DNA of 53,681 nucleotides, from positions 1 to 53,681 of the forward strand of contig JAUQQL010000004.1 in the NCBI GenBank assembly GCA_030578315.1, given 5' to 3'. This DNA is from Thermodesulfobacteriota bacterium (GTDB lineage: Bacteria > Desulfobacterota > Thermodesulfobacteria > Thermodesulfobacteriales > Thermodesulfobacteriaceae). This document shows positions 8,371-17,422 of the stretch, one piece after another. The notes under the pieces are model-generated. The model had not been told where the DNA came from. It did no database searches and saw only the letters and a program-made list of their open reading frames with translations. Made by a program: the position numbers and the translations under genes. How positions within the stretch are numbered: the stretch's first letter is position 1; the number at the start of each line of letters is the position of its first letter.

Positions 8371-9107
8371 AATCTCTGTCTCAAAATTTCAAAAATTGCT
8401 ATAGCAGTTGCTACAGATACATTTAAACTTTCTATTTTCCCTTTCATAGGAATTTGAGCCAAAAAGTCGCAAAGTTCTAAATTACTTTTTCGTATTCCTC
8501 TATGCTCGTTTCCAACCATTAAAGCTAAAGGCTGAGTTAGGTCTAACTCATAAATAGAAGTTTGAACATGGGGGGTTAATCCTATTATCCAGAGACCCTT
8601 TTCTTTAAAAAAAGTTATAGCATGTTTTAAATTAGTCACCTTAGCTATTGGTAAATTAAAGGCTGAACCTGAAGAGACCTTTATAACTGTACTAGTAATC
8701 TCACAACTTCTTCGTTTTGGAATTACAATTCCATGAACACCTCCAGCATCTGCACTTCTTATAATAGAACCTAAATTTTGCGGATCTTCTACTTCGTCCA
8801 AAAATAAAACTAAAGGAATTTCTCCCTTTTTTTCCCATTTCTCAACTATTTCTTCTAAAGAGTGATAAACAAATTCACTTAAGTATGCTACAACCCCCTG
8901 AGTATTTACCTGAGGAGGAACTTTGGGAGGTTTAAACTTTTCCGAAGAAACTAATTTTAAAGGTATTTCTAACTTTTTAGCTTTATCAACAATCTGATAT
9001 TTTTTCCCATAAAGACTTTTGTTTTCTATCCAAATTTCCTCAACAAGTTCCGGACTACTTTTTAAGGCTTCTAAAACAGGATTTATACCCCAAATAATTT
9101 TAGACAT
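8346..9107 (-). CDS. rlmB: 23S rRNA (guanosine-2'-O-)-methyltransferase RlmB-like
   Basis: SPOUT-class enzyme that methylates the ribose of a G in 23S rRNA (G2251 in E. coli) using S-adenosylmethionine. The 253-residue product has the short N-terminal substrate-binding domain (WGINPVLEAL), a linker, and the knotted domain with FLDEVEDPQNLGSIIRSADA, LMVGNEHRGIR and IPMKGKIESLNVSVATAI. These three SPOUT motifs are well kept. It overlaps the end of gmk by 8 bp and follows it in one operon. A tRNA 2'-O-methyltransferase of the same family is possible but less likely. Confidence 0.9.
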   Translation of the reverse strand: MSKIIWGINPVLEALKSSPELVEEIWIENKSLYGKKYQIVDKAKKLEIPLKLVSSEKFKPPKVPPQVNTQGVVAYLSEFVYHSLEEIVEKWEKKGEIPLVLFLDEVEDPQNLGSIIRSADAGGVHGIVIPKRRSCEITSTVIKVSSGSAFNLPIAKVTNLKHAITFFKEKGLWIIGLTPHVQTSIYELDLTQPLALMVGNEHRGIRKSNLELCDFLAQIPMKGKIESLNVSVATAIAIFEILRQRFYSEKINS

Positions 9108-9705
9108 CGAGATTATTTATAAATTTTTTAAAAGAAATATTTCTAAAAGGACGATTTAACTCAGCTTTTATTATGGCTTTAAAAGTCTGGCAAGCTTCCT
9201 CTAGGTCTCTGTTTACAATTACGTAATCAAACCAACTTGCAAACCGGAGCTCTTCCTTAGCTCTTCTAAATCTTTGTTCTACTTTATCTTTTGTTTCAGT
9301 ACCTCTGTTTTCAAGTCTTTTCTTAAGCTCCTCTAAACTTGGAGGAGATATAAAAATAAAAATCGCTTTATTACCAAATTGACTTTTTAAACGGGTAGCT
9401 CCTATAACTTCTATATCCAAAATTAAATGCTTTTTTTGAGAAAAAGCTTTATAAATCTCACTTTTAGCTGTTCCATAATAAGCTTGATGAACTTTCACCC
9501 ATTCTAAAAATTCATTTCTTTCTATCATTTCTAAAAAAGTTTTTTCGTCTATAAAGTAATAATCTTTACCATCTATTTCTCCCGGTCTAGGAGAACGTGT
9601 AGTGTGCGAAATAGAAAAATAAAAATCTTCTAAAGGTAATTTTTTAAGTAAAGAACTTTTTCCAACTCCTGAAGGACCAGAAACTACAATAATGAGATTT
9701 TCCAT
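9100..9705 (-). CDS. gmk: Guanylate kinase
   Basis: Phosphorylates GMP to GDP with ATP. The 201-residue product has the P-loop SGPSGVGKSSLL at the N-terminus, the GMP-binding stretch SISHTTRSPRPGEIDGKDYYF, and the lid RLENRGTETKDKVEQRF. Sits between a remA-type gene and rlmB on the minus strand; the remA-gmk pair is a common bacterial arrangement. The Shine-Dalgarno before its ATG is weak. Confidence 0.97.
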   Translation of the reverse strand: MENLIIVVSGPSGVGKSSLLKKLPLEDFYFSISHTTRSPRPGEIDGKDYYFIDEKTFLEMIERNEFLEWVKVHQAYYGTAKSEIYKAFSQKKHLILDIEVIGATRLKSQFGNKAIFIFISPPSLEELKKRLENRGTETKDKVEQRFRRAKEELRFASWFDYVIVNRDLEEACQTFKAIIKAELNRPFRNISFKKFINNLDV

Positions 9706-9723
9706 TTTATAAATTTTTTTATG

Positions 9724-10008
9724 TTAGTCTCCCTTTTCCTCTTTTTCTACCTTCTCTAAAGTATCAGAAACTAATCTCTGAGCTATAGTTTCAGTTTGAA
9801 TGGCAGAAAGAATTACGTGATTACTGTCAGTAATAATAATGGAACGAGTTTTTCTTCCTTGAGTCGCATCAATGAGTCTTTTTGTTTCTTTAGCTTCTTC
9901 TTTAAGTCTTTTCATAGGAGCTGAATTTGGACTAACAATTACTACAATCCTTTCTGCAATCACGTAGTTGCCAAAACCTATATTAAGCAATTTACAACTA
10001 CAACTCAT
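9724..10008 (-). CDS. RemA/DUF370-family DNA-binding regulator
   Basis: Homolog of Bacillus RemA, a small ring-forming DNA-binding protein that activates matrix genes; outside Firmicutes its targets are unknown. The 94-residue product shows the family core [36 protein letters not shown] and the [10 protein letters not shown] end. The chosen ATG adds MSCSCK before the usual start LLNIGFGN. This ATG has AAGGAGGAG about 9 nt upstream, while the alternative TTG two codons before LNIG lacks a better site. Located directly before gmk, the usual neighbour. Confidence 0.88.
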   Translation of the reverse strand: MSCSCKLLNIGFGNYVIAERIVVIVSPNSAPMKRLKEEAKETKRLIDATQGRKTRSIIITDSNHVILSAIQTETIAQRLVSDTLEKVEKEEKGD

Positions 10009-10079
10009 AACATTTCTCCTCCTTTTAAATTTTTTTCAATTTAGAAAGATTAAAGTTAATTATTTTTTTTAAATTTTAT

Positions 10080-10832
10080 TCAAATTTCTTTTCTTGTCAA
10101 ATTTTCTTGAGAAATCTTTTTTTTATTTTTAAAATTTTTTTGAACTAACTTTTTAAAAAAATTAACAAAAAAAAGAAAAGGACCCAAAAACATATACAAA
10201 ATGAATATACTAAGAAGAAAAAGATAAGGATAGGAAGCTACTACTGTTAAAGTTAAAACAAAAAAAACTAGAAGATAAAAGGTTTGCTTTTTTCCCATTT
10301 TTAAACTTTTAAAATTAGGATACTTAATTGGAGAAACAAGAAGATACGCTAAAAGATAAACGAAAATAAGAATAAGCCAGTTTTTGTATCCTGGATTTAT
10401 TCCAAGATGAAGAAAGAAAATTACTAAAGTAGCTAAAATACACCCTCCGGCAGGAGAAGGAAGTCCTTCAAAGTGAAAAGGAAGGGAGGCACTTTTCACA
10501 TTAAATCTAGCCAGTCTCAGGGCTACGCAGGAAGTATAGAGAAAACCTGCTAACCAACCTATCCTTTCAAAACTTTTTAAAGAAAAACTATAAATTAAAA
10601 GACTAGGAGCTACTCCAAAAGAAATCAAATCTGCTAGTGAGTCGTATTCTAGACCAAATTTGCTACTTTTTCCTACAAGTCTGGCTATTCTCCCATCAAA
10701 AATATCAAAAGCTGTAGCTAAAAGAATTGCCCAAGAAGCCTCCCAGTGTTCTTCGTTTAAGACCGAAATCAAAGCGTAAAAACCACAAAAAAGATTTAGG
10801 GTAGTAAAAATATGAGGGATTAGAAATAACAT
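10080..10832 (-). CDS. pssA: CDP-diacylglycerol-serine O-phosphatidyltransferase
   Basis: Integral membrane enzyme making phosphatidylserine from CDP-diacylglycerol and serine. The CDP-alcohol phosphatidyltransferase signature is complete: FDIFDGRIARL, then 8 residues, then GLEYDSLADL (DG-x2-AR-x8-G-x3-D-x3-D), with FGVAP following. Several hydrophobic segments span the 250 residues, and the C-terminus is highly basic. Two nt separate it from psd upstream, so PS is made and then decarboxylated to phosphatidylethanolamine by the products of one operon. Confidence 0.93.
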   Translation of the reverse strand: MLFLIPHIFTTLNLFCGFYALISVLNEEHWEASWAILLATAFDIFDGRIARLVGKSSKFGLEYDSLADLISFGVAPSLLIYSFSLKSFERIGWLAGFLYTSCVALRLARFNVKSASLPFHFEGLPSPAGGCILATLVIFFLHLGINPGYKNWLILIFVYLLAYLLVSPIKYPNFKSLKMGKKQTFYLLVFFVLTLTVVASYPYLFLLSIFILYMFLGPFLFFVNFFKKLVQKNFKNKKKISQENLTRKEI

Positions 10833-10834
10833 AA

Positions 10835-11473
10835 TTATTTTCTATAAGAAATTTTTCCTATCACTGTTTCTCCTGCTAAAAGTTTATGTCCCTTTTTAAC
10901 ATAAATTTCTGCTCCTTCTGCTGGAAACAATAATTCTACTCTAGAACCAAACTTAATTATTCCTATAGGTTCTCCAGCTATCAGGTCATCTCCTGGAAGA
11001 ACAAAGCTTTTAACTCTTCTGGCTATTACTCCAGCAACTTGAATTAACCAGAAAGGAACTCCGTCTTCTCTTTCCAAAAGATATACCTGTTTTTCGTTTT
11101 TAATAAATGCTTTTTCTTTAAAAATGGGTTTTTTCTCTCCCTTTAGGTATTGAATTTTTAAAACTTTGGAAGTTACAGGAGCTCTATTAATGTGCACATC
11201 CCAGAGCCTCATAAAAATTCCTATCCTCCAAAGATACCCAGGATACCAGTCAGGTCTTTCTTCTAAATCACAGGTTACTACTTTTCCGTCTGCTGGAGAA
11301 AGAATAAGTTCAGGATGTAAAATTCCTTCTCTTTTGGGGTTTCTAAAAAAATAAGCATTAAAGGAACTTACCGCTAGCCCTAAAAGAGCAAATTTGTTTT
11401 TTTTAAAAACAAAAGAGCCTAAAGAAAAAAGTAAAGGAAATAAAATCCAGTTTTTTCCTTCCTTATGTATCAT
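10835..11473 (-). CDS. psd: Phosphatidylserine decarboxylase, short type
   Basis: Pyruvoyl enzyme converting phosphatidylserine to phosphatidylethanolamine. At 212 residues it belongs to the short form. Seen are the HINRAPVTSKVLKIQYLKGE region and the self-cleavage site in IKFGSRVELLFP, where cleavage before Ser makes the pyruvoyl group; the usual LGST is FGSR here. The N-terminal hydrophobic stretch suggests membrane association. Followed at 2 nt by pssA. Confidence 0.93.
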   Translation of the reverse strand: MIHKEGKNWILFPLLFSLGSFVFKKNKFALLGLAVSSFNAYFFRNPKREGILHPELILSPADGKVVTCDLEERPDWYPGYLWRIGIFMRLWDVHINRAPVTSKVLKIQYLKGEKKPIFKEKAFIKNEKQVYLLEREDGVPFWLIQVAGVIARRVKSFVLPGDDLIAGEPIGIIKFGSRVELLFPAEGAEIYVKKGHKLLAGETVIGKISYRK

Positions 11474-11489
11474 TTGAAAGTCTCTAATA

Positions 11490-13358
11490 TTAGCGTGAAA
11501 CCTTTACAGAGGGGAAAATTTTTAAGTTAGTATGAGGTATAAATTGCGTAGCAATATAGTATTCCATATATTTAGGATGAGCTGAAAGTTCTACATGGGT
11601 CATCATGCGAGCAATTCTGTGAAGTTCCAAAAAGTCTTCTTTATATAATAAAACTTTTTTAGCACCTTGCAAGCTAGTATTACCTAAAAAATAAAACTTC
11701 TCCCTGGGAAGATCTGGCAAAAGTCCAATAGTAATAGCCTCCTCTAAATCAATATAACTCCCAAATGTTCCTGCTAAATATATTCTGTCTAAATTTTCAA
11801 GACTTAACCCAATAGACTCTAAAAGAATCTGGTAACCCGCAAACATAGCTCCTTTAGCTCGAATAACATTTTCTATGTCCGCTTCAGTAAACACAATATC
11901 ATGCCCTACTCTAGTGTCCTCTTTCCAAACTACTACGTATTCCCAGCCATCTTCCCCCTTTCTTATTCTGGATGTTTTTACATCTCTTCTGTATTTACCT
12001 GCCTGGTCTATCAGCCCTACCATAAAGAGATTAGCCAGAAGAGCTATAATTCCTGAACCACAAATTCCAATGGGTCTTCTTCTTCCGATAGTTAAAATCA
12101 TAGGTTCGTAAGTAGTAGGATGAATATTTACCATTTCTATAGAACCACTAGTAGCTCTAACTCCGTGTTTAATTCCACCACCTTCAAAAGCTGGTCCTGC
12201 AGAACAGGCTGCACTGATTAAAAAGTCTTTATTTCCTATAACTATTTCTCCATTCGTTCCAAGGTCTATAAAAAGGGTAAGAGGTTCTTCCTGAGCAATG
12301 TAAGAAGCTAGTACCCCAGCAGTTATGTCTCCCCCTACATAACTTGCTACACACGGAGAAATCTGAACTATAGTTCCATCCTTTAAAGGAAATTCTAAAT
12401 CTTTAGCCCAAAAAATAGGAAATTCAACAGTTACAGGAACATAGGGATATTCCCTTAAAAACTTAGGTTCTAATTCTAAAAATAAATGACTCATTACTGT
12501 ATTACCAGCCACTGAAATTAAACTGATGTCTGTTAAATTTTTATGAGCAGATTTTACCATCTCTTCCATTAAGAATACCAGTCTTTCTCTTACCCTGGAA
12601 GCCAAAAGCCTAAGCCCTTCTTTTTTTCTAGCAAATTCAATTCTACTTATTACATCCTCTCCATAACTTATCTGTGGATTATAATCCGAAGTATGAGCTA
12701 AAACCTCACCTGTATTTAGATCTAAAAGTTCTAAACTTAAAGTAGTAGTTCCTATATCAATGGCAACTCCTAAGTGATTTTGAGTAGTGTCTCCCTCTTC
12801 TACATCTACTAAATAATACTTGTTACTCCTTGGATCGTAATAAAGGTTTAAAGTAACTTTAAAATTGGTTTTCCTTAAAACATAAGGAAGTTTTCTAAGT
12901 ACATAGTAGGGAACTTCAAAATGTTTAATACCTCTTTCTTCTAAAAATCTTCTAATCCTTATCAAATCTGAAGTGTTTTCCTGAATAGTAGGAACTGGAA
13001 GCTCTGCAAATATTTTAAAATAAGGAGGATCAACTCTTCTTCGTTCTTCTTTAACCAAGGCTAATGGTTTAGTTTTAGGAGGTCTTAAAAGAGCAACCCT
13101 GTCAACTAAACTCTCAGGAGGTATTCTAACCACTATGTCGGTTATAGGAACAGTTGTACATGCTTTGTAAAAACCTTCTTCCAAAATTTCCCCCTGAACC
13201 ATGCCTTTTTCCACTGAAATTTTACACTTGTTACAAACTCCTCTACCTCCACAAGAAGCATTTATGTGAATTCCATATTTCATAGCCACTTCTAAAACCG
13301 TTTCTCCTAAAGGAGCATCTATCTCTATTCCATAAGGTTGAAAAATTATTTTAGCCAT
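11490..13358 (-). CDS. 2Fe-2S ferredoxin-ASKHA protein, RACo/DUF4445 type (corrinoid protein activator)
   Basis: Members reactivate corrinoid (B12) proteins by ATP-driven one-electron reduction. Residues 1-90 form a plant-type ferredoxin domain with C36, C42, C45 and C67 (C-x5-C-x2-C and a distant C) as likely 2Fe-2S ligands. A linker domain follows, then an actin-like ATPase half with VAIDIGTTTLSLELL, FIDLGTNGEIVIG, ICGSGIIALLANL and YLAGTFGSYIDLEEA. I place the start at the ATG at 13356-13358; an in-frame TTG four codons upstream would add four residues. No corrinoid methyltransferase is nearby, so the partner (perhaps acetyl-CoA synthase-linked) must be elsewhere. The psd gene follows after 16 nt. 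Confidence 0.85.
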   Translation of the reverse strand: MAKIIFQPYGIEIDAPLGETVLEVAMKYGIHINASCGGRGVCNKCKISVEKGMVQGEILEEGFYKACTTVPITDIVVRIPPESLVDRVALLRPPKTKPLALVKEERRRVDPPYFKIFAELPVPTIQENTSDLIRIRRFLEERGIKHFEVPYYVLRKLPYVLRKTNFKVTLNLYYDPRSNKYYLVDVEEGDTTQNHLGVAIDIGTTTLSLELLDLNTGEVLAHTSDYNPQISYGEDVISRIEFARKKEGLRLLASRVRERLVFLMEEMVKSAHKNLTDISLISVAGNTVMSHLFLELEPKFLREYPYVPVTVEFPIFWAKDLEFPLKDGTIVQISPCVASYVGGDITAGVLASYIAQEEPLTLFIDLGTNGEIVIGNKDFLISAACSAGPAFEGGGIKHGVRATSGSIEMVNIHPTTYEPMILTIGRRRPIGICGSGIIALLANLFMVGLIDQAGKYRRDVKTSRIRKGEDGWEYVVVWKEDTRVGHDIVFTEADIENVIRAKGAMFAGYQILLESIGLSLENLDRIYLAGTFGSYIDLEEAITIGLLPDLPREKFYFLGNTSLQGAKKVLLYKEDFLELHRIARMMTHVELSAHPKYMEYYIATQFIPHTNLKIFPSVKVSR

Positions 13359-14209
13359 AGTTTCCCCCAATTTTTACACACTTTTTAGTACTTTTTAAGT
13401 TCTTTTTAAATTATAAAAAATAGGTTAAATAAAACAATATTACCGATACTTAAATAAAAAACTGTTCTTTAACCAAATCCCAAACATGAAACTTTTTCTT
13501 TTGAGAAACTTATAATAGCTATGAGCCAAGTTAATGCTCAACAAGAAATATTTTCTAAGAAATCTTTTCCTGTATCAGTGTTAAGACTTATGGTTAGTTT
13601 TTATATAAATTTTAAACTCACAAGTTTTTATAAAATTTTATATTATACTAAAGTTTATTGAAATTTTGTGAAATTTCTAACATATTTTCTTTCTTTTTTC
13701 GGAAAAATAGACAACCTTTAAATCTTAAGTGCTTAATTTCAGTTTTTTAGATCTCTTCAACAGTTAACCCCAATCCCTAAAAATGTAAAAATAAAATTTT
13801 TTTGTCTTTTTTCTTATTTGAAATATTTTTATAATCTACTTCAAAGTAGTATTTAGAGTTTAGGATTTTTATTTTTAGCTCCAAAACTTTAAAACCTATG
13901 TAAATTAACTTTTTAACTTGTAAAACTTAAAAAGAAAAAAAATTCACTTTTTTACTTTTTATTTTGAGTTTTTTTTCACAAATTATTCTACTTTTTTAAA
14001 AAAAAAGAATATTCTAAAATTAAATAAAAAATTTTCAAATTAAAAATTAAAGTAAAGGAGGTGAAAAAAAAGAAAAAATGAAAGGTTTGAAAGTAAGGTT
14101 TTTAAAAAATTCTTAAAAAAAACTAAGGAGGTGAGAAATAAAAAATAAATGGAAATTGTAAAATTTTTAAAGCTCTTAGAAATTAAAAAATTAAAGGGAG
14201 GGGTAAGGT
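13359..14209. other. 850-bp AT-rich gap and leader before the MFS-CBS gene
   Basis: No protein gene of credible length is seen in either strand. It must hold the promoter of the minus-strand ferredoxin-ASKHA gene (left end) and that of the plus-strand transporter (right part). The right 160 bp contain two similar blocks with AAGGAGGTGA (at 14055-14064 and 14125-14134), each followed about 16 nt later by an ATG that opens only a 12-codon or 29-codon frame. Much of the rest is near-homopolymer A/T and resists further reading. Confidence 0.6.
13830..13849 (+). promoter_or_regulatory. Candidate -10 box with adjoining palindrome upstream of the MFS-CBS gene
   Basis: TATAAT (13830-13835) is followed at once by CTACTT-CA-AAGTAG (13836-13849), a perfect 6-bp inverted repeat where transcription would start. 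That layout is typical of a repressor operator. No good -35 is seen, and the distance to the transporter ATG would make a leader of about 370 nt. Confidence 0.3.
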
Positions 14210-16291
14210 ATGGCACGAGTACATACAGTTTCATTTAGAGAAGTTTTACCAGTAGCTATTATTGCTTGGTCAGGTGCTTTACTTGAATGGTTAGATTTTT
14301 ATACTTATGCTATTTTAGCAAAGGTCTTAGCTAAAAAGTTCTTTCCAGCTGCAGACCCTGTAGCAAGTTTATTGGCTTCCTTTGCAGCTTTAGCTATTGG
14401 TTTTCTATTTCGTCCTTTAGGTGCTTTAGGTTTTGGAAAACTTGGGGACCAGGTAGGAAGAAAAATCGCTTTTTTAACCGCTATTACAACCATGATGGTA
14501 GCTACTCTGGGATTAGCTGTGTTACCAAGTTATGAAACTATTGGTATTTTAGGTTCTATTGGAGTTTTCATTTTAAGAATTTTGCAAGGTCTTGCTCTTG
14601 GAGGAGGATACGGAGCAGCTATTACTTACTTAGGAGAATTCACTCCTGATGACAAGAGAGGATTAATTACAGGATTTCTCTTTACTACTCCTGCTTTTGG
14701 AATGGGGATCGCCGGAAATATTGCAGGAGTATTACAATCTTATTTCGGAGCAGAAGCTTTTAATGATTATGGTTGGAGATGGTGTTTTGCTATCGCAGGT
14801 ATAATAGTGTTCATAGTGGCTTTAATTATCCATTTTCTTTATAAAGATACTCCAATATTTCTGGCTCTTAAACAGGTAAGAAGAGTTACTAGTGCTCCTA
14901 TTAAAGAGCTCTTTACTAACAAACAATATATGTGGCTATTTATTTTGGCTTGGATTGGAGTAATTGGAGCTCACGGTCCAGTTTGGTATACTAACCAGCT
15001 TTATGTATCTTACTTTATGCAACATTATGGAATGAGTGTAGGTGAAGCTGGTAAAATTTTAGCTTACGCAACCTATGCTGCTCTTTGGACTTATCTTTTC
15101 TTTGGATGGCTATCTGACAAAATTGGAAGAAAACCTGTTTTAGTTTTTGGAATCTATGGAAATGCTTTAATATTCCCTATTATTTTCCACATAATGAAAG
15201 GATACTTAAATCCTCCTGATAAAACTATGCTTTTTATTTTAACTGCTATTTTAACTTATTTTAACGGGGTTGGTTATAGTGGAGCTATGTCTGCTATGCT
15301 TCTTGAGCTCTTTCCTTCTAGAATCAGAACTACTGCAGTAGGATTTACCTATAACATGGGATATGGAGTTTTTGGTGGGCTTACTCCTTTTATGATTACT
15401 TTACTTCTAAAAATAACTGGTAACCTTTATCTTTCTATTATAATTTGGTCAACTATCGTTCCCTGTATTATGGGACTTCTTTACTTAATTAAAGGGTGGG
15501 AAACTAAAGGTCACAGAATCTGGGAAGAATTATCTTGTGGTAAATTTGCCAAAGCTACTCTTATAGTTTCTCCTAAAACTACAATCCAGGAAGTAATGGA
15601 AAAAATGGCTGCTGAGGGTCAAAGAGTAGCAGTAGTTGCTGAAAACGGTAGATATGTAGGAATTGTAGAGGAAAGAAAAATAATTAAGGCTATAGCAGAA
15701 GGATTAAGCCTCTCTACTCCAGTTGAAAAAATCCTTATTAAAGCTGAGCCAGCTTATGAAGCTGACAGAGTTATTGATGGTATCGCTCTTTTAGACCAAT
15801 ACGAAGTAAAAACTGTAGCTGTAGTGGATGAAAATGAGAGGGTTTTAGGAGTTATTGACCCAAGATATGTGTTTAACGAAATTGCAGTGCTTACTGCCGG
15901 AATTAAAAAAGGATTTACTGAGCGTATTCATGTATCCGAATTTATGAAACAGCCTGCTATTACTATTGAAGACAAAGCTACCTTATTAGAGGCTGCTAAT
16001 CTCATGGTTAAACACAATGTAGGATTTTTACCTGTCCTAAGTTCTGAAACTTTAAAACCTGTAGGAATTATTTCTGAAAGAGACTTGATTACCCTACTTT
16101 CCAAGGAAGAAAATAAGAACAAATCTGTTAAAGAAGTTATGAAAAAGAATGTAATAACTATCACTCCCCAAGCTACCTTAAAAGAAGCTTTAGAAAAGAT
16201 TGTAACTAACAAAATCAGACATCTTCCTGTAGTAGCAGATGGGAAAGTTGTGGGAGTAATTTCTGCTAAAGACTGCTTCAAACTTATATAA
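14210..16291 (+). CDS. MFS transporter (metabolite:H+ symporter type) with C-terminal CBS-domain sensor
   Basis: Residues 1-435 form a 12-helix major facilitator of the MHS type: SGALLEWLDFYTYAIL in helix 1, the loop 2-3 motif GKLGDQVGRK, ILQGLALGGGYGAA in helix 4 and GWLSDKIGRKP in the second half. Substrates of this branch are small organic acids or osmolytes such as proline/betaine; I cannot tell which. Residues about 445-693 hold four CBS motifs in two pairs (e.g. VMEKMAAEGQRVAVV, VKTVAVVDENERVLGVID, HNVGFLPVL, NKIRHLPVVADGKVVGVIS), which usually bind adenine nucleotides. The ATG follows AAAGGGAGGGG. A strong terminator lies 28 nt past the stop, so it is probably a single-gene transcript. 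Confidence 0.88.
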   Translation: MARVHTVSFREVLPVAIIAWSGALLEWLDFYTYAILAKVLAKKFFPAADPVASLLASFAALAIGFLFRPLGALGFGKLGDQVGRKIAFLTAITTMMVATLGLAVLPSYETIGILGSIGVFILRILQGLALGGGYGAAITYLGEFTPDDKRGLITGFLFTTPAFGMGIAGNIAGVLQSYFGAEAFNDYGWRWCFAIAGIIVFIVALIIHFLYKDTPIFLALKQVRRVTSAPIKELFTNKQYMWLFILAWIGVIGAHGPVWYTNQLYVSYFMQHYGMSVGEAGKILAYATYAALWTYLFFGWLSDKIGRKPVLVFGIYGNALIFPIIFHIMKGYLNPPDKTMLFILTAILTYFNGVGYSGAMSAMLLELFPSRIRTTAVGFTYNMGYGVFGGLTPFMITLLLKITGNLYLSIIIWSTIVPCIMGLLYLIKGWETKGHRIWEELSCGKFAKATLIVSPKTTIQEVMEKMAAEGQRVAVVAENGRYVGIVEERKIIKAIAEGLSLSTPVEKILIKAEPAYEADRVIDGIALLDQYEVKTVAVVDENERVLGVIDPRYVFNEIAVLTAGIKKGFTERIHVSEFMKQPAITIEDKATLLEAANLMVKHNVGFLPVLSSETLKPVGIISERDLITLLSKEENKNKSVKEVMKKNVITITPQATLKEALEKIVTNKIRHLPVVADGKVVGVISAKDCFKLI

Positions 16292-16319
16292 TTTTAAATT
16301 TGTAGTATAATTCTTTCTT

Positions 16320-16355
16320 AAAAAGGGGGGATAAGTTAATTTCCCCCCTTTTTTT
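16320..16355 (+). terminator. Rho-independent terminator after the MFS-CBS gene
   Basis: AAAAAGGGGGG (16320-16330) pairs with CCCCCCTTTTT (16343-16353) around a 12-nt loop and runs into a T tract. An 11-bp stem with six G-C pairs is very strong for this AT-rich DNA. It separates the transporter from tRNA-Glu. Confidence 0.88.
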
Positions 16356-16396
16356 CATATTATTTTTAAAAAGTAAAAAAGTTAGCTTTTTAAAAA

Positions 16397-16469
16397 GCCC
16401 CCATCGTCTAGTGGACCAGGATACTGGCCTCTCACGCCAGAGACACGGGTTCGAATCCCGTTGGGGGCG
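16397..16469 (+). tRNA. tRNA-Glu (anticodon CTC)
   Basis: Acceptor GCCCCCA pairs with TGGGGGC, the anticodon arm CTGGC-CTCTCAC-GCCAG shows CTC, and the T arm has GGTTCGAATCC. Discriminator is G and the CCA end is not encoded. It is followed by a T run and the convergent birA gene. Confidence 0.96.
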
Positions 16470-16477
16470 TTTTTTAT

Positions 16478-17422
16478 TCAGGATAAATTTCTTAAATGAA
16501 TACAATCTCCTGAATAAACTTTTTGAAAGCCTTTTTCTGTTTTTAAAACTAAAGCTCCATCTTCAGCTATGTCTATAGCTTCTCCTATAAACTCCTTATC
16601 CGAGGTAATAATTTTTACTTTTTGATTTAAAGTGGAAGACCTTTTTTTCCACATAGATAAAACTTTCTTTATATCAGAAGTTAATAGAACCTTAATATTT
16701 TCAATCAATTTTACAATAATTTTTTTTCTATCTATCTCCTGATTTAAGATTTCTTTAAGAGAAATAGCTCCTTTTTCTAAAGAAGAAATAAAGTTATTAG
16801 CATTTATTCCTATTCCTAAAATAGCATTTTTTAACTTATCAGGCTCAGCCTGTATTTCTAACAAAATACCCCCGAGTTTTTTTTCTTGATATAGGATGTC
16901 GTTAGGCCATTTAAGACTTACTTTAATTCCTGTATTTTCTTCTATAGATAAAGCGGTAGCTAAACTAGCTACATAAGTTAAAATAAAAGAGGACTTTAAG
17001 TCTAAGTCAGGATTTATAATTAAACTCATCCAAATTCCACCTGGGGGAGAAATCCAGGTTCTACCAAGCCTTCCCCTTCCATAAGTTTGAGTTTCTGCAA
17101 GAATTAGAACCTCTTCCTTTTTTTCTGTCTTTTGTAGTAATTTTCTTGCTATATCCATTGTAGAAGTTACTTTTTCAAAGCAGTAAACTTTTATAGGAAG
17201 TTCTGAAAATTCTTCCTCACAAAGAGAATTATTACTTTCTACTAATCTATATCCTTTTTTAGAAATCTTAATAAGATAACCTTTTCTTATTAAACTTTTT
17301 ATATGCTTCCAAACTGCAGTTCTTGAAATTCCTAGCTGCTGAGCAATAACTTTTCCAGATACTATTTCTTTTTGTTTTAATATCTTCAGTATTTCTATTT
17401 TATTAGCTTTCTTTTTATTCAA
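16478..17422 (-). CDS. birA: Bifunctional biotin-protein ligase / biotin operon repressor
   Basis: Attaches biotin to carrier proteins through biotinyl-AMP and, with its DNA-binding domain, can repress biotin genes. The 314-residue product has an N-terminal winged helix (residues about 1-65, with VIAQQLGISRTAVWKHIKSL), the ligase core with ETQTYGRGRLGRTW and PPGGIWMSLI, KWPNDILYQEKKLGGILLE, and a small C-terminal SH3-like domain. The start is TTG at 17420-17422, preceded by AGGAGAAAC; no ATG fits the domain start better. It diverges from the glycosyltransferase gene. Confidence 0.95.
   Translation of the reverse strand: MNKKKANKIEILKILKQKEIVSGKVIAQQLGISRTAVWKHIKSLIRKGYLIKISKKGYRLVESNNSLCEEEFSELPIKVYCFEKVTSTMDIARKLLQKTEKKEEVLILAETQTYGRGRLGRTWISPPGGIWMSLIINPDLDLKSSFILTYVASLATALSIEENTGIKVSLKWPNDILYQEKKLGGILLEIQAEPDKLKNAILGIGINANNFISSLEKGAISLKEILNQEIDRKKIIVKLIENIKVLLTSDIKKVLSMWKKRSSTLNQKVKIITSDKEFIGEAIDIAEDGALVLKTEKGFQKVYSGDCIHLRNLS

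Noticed and set aside
14040-14234. Minus-strand reading frame overlapping the MFS start
   Set aside because: Low-complexity Phe/Leu-rich translation of an A-rich leader; no homology pattern and overlaps the transporter's start.
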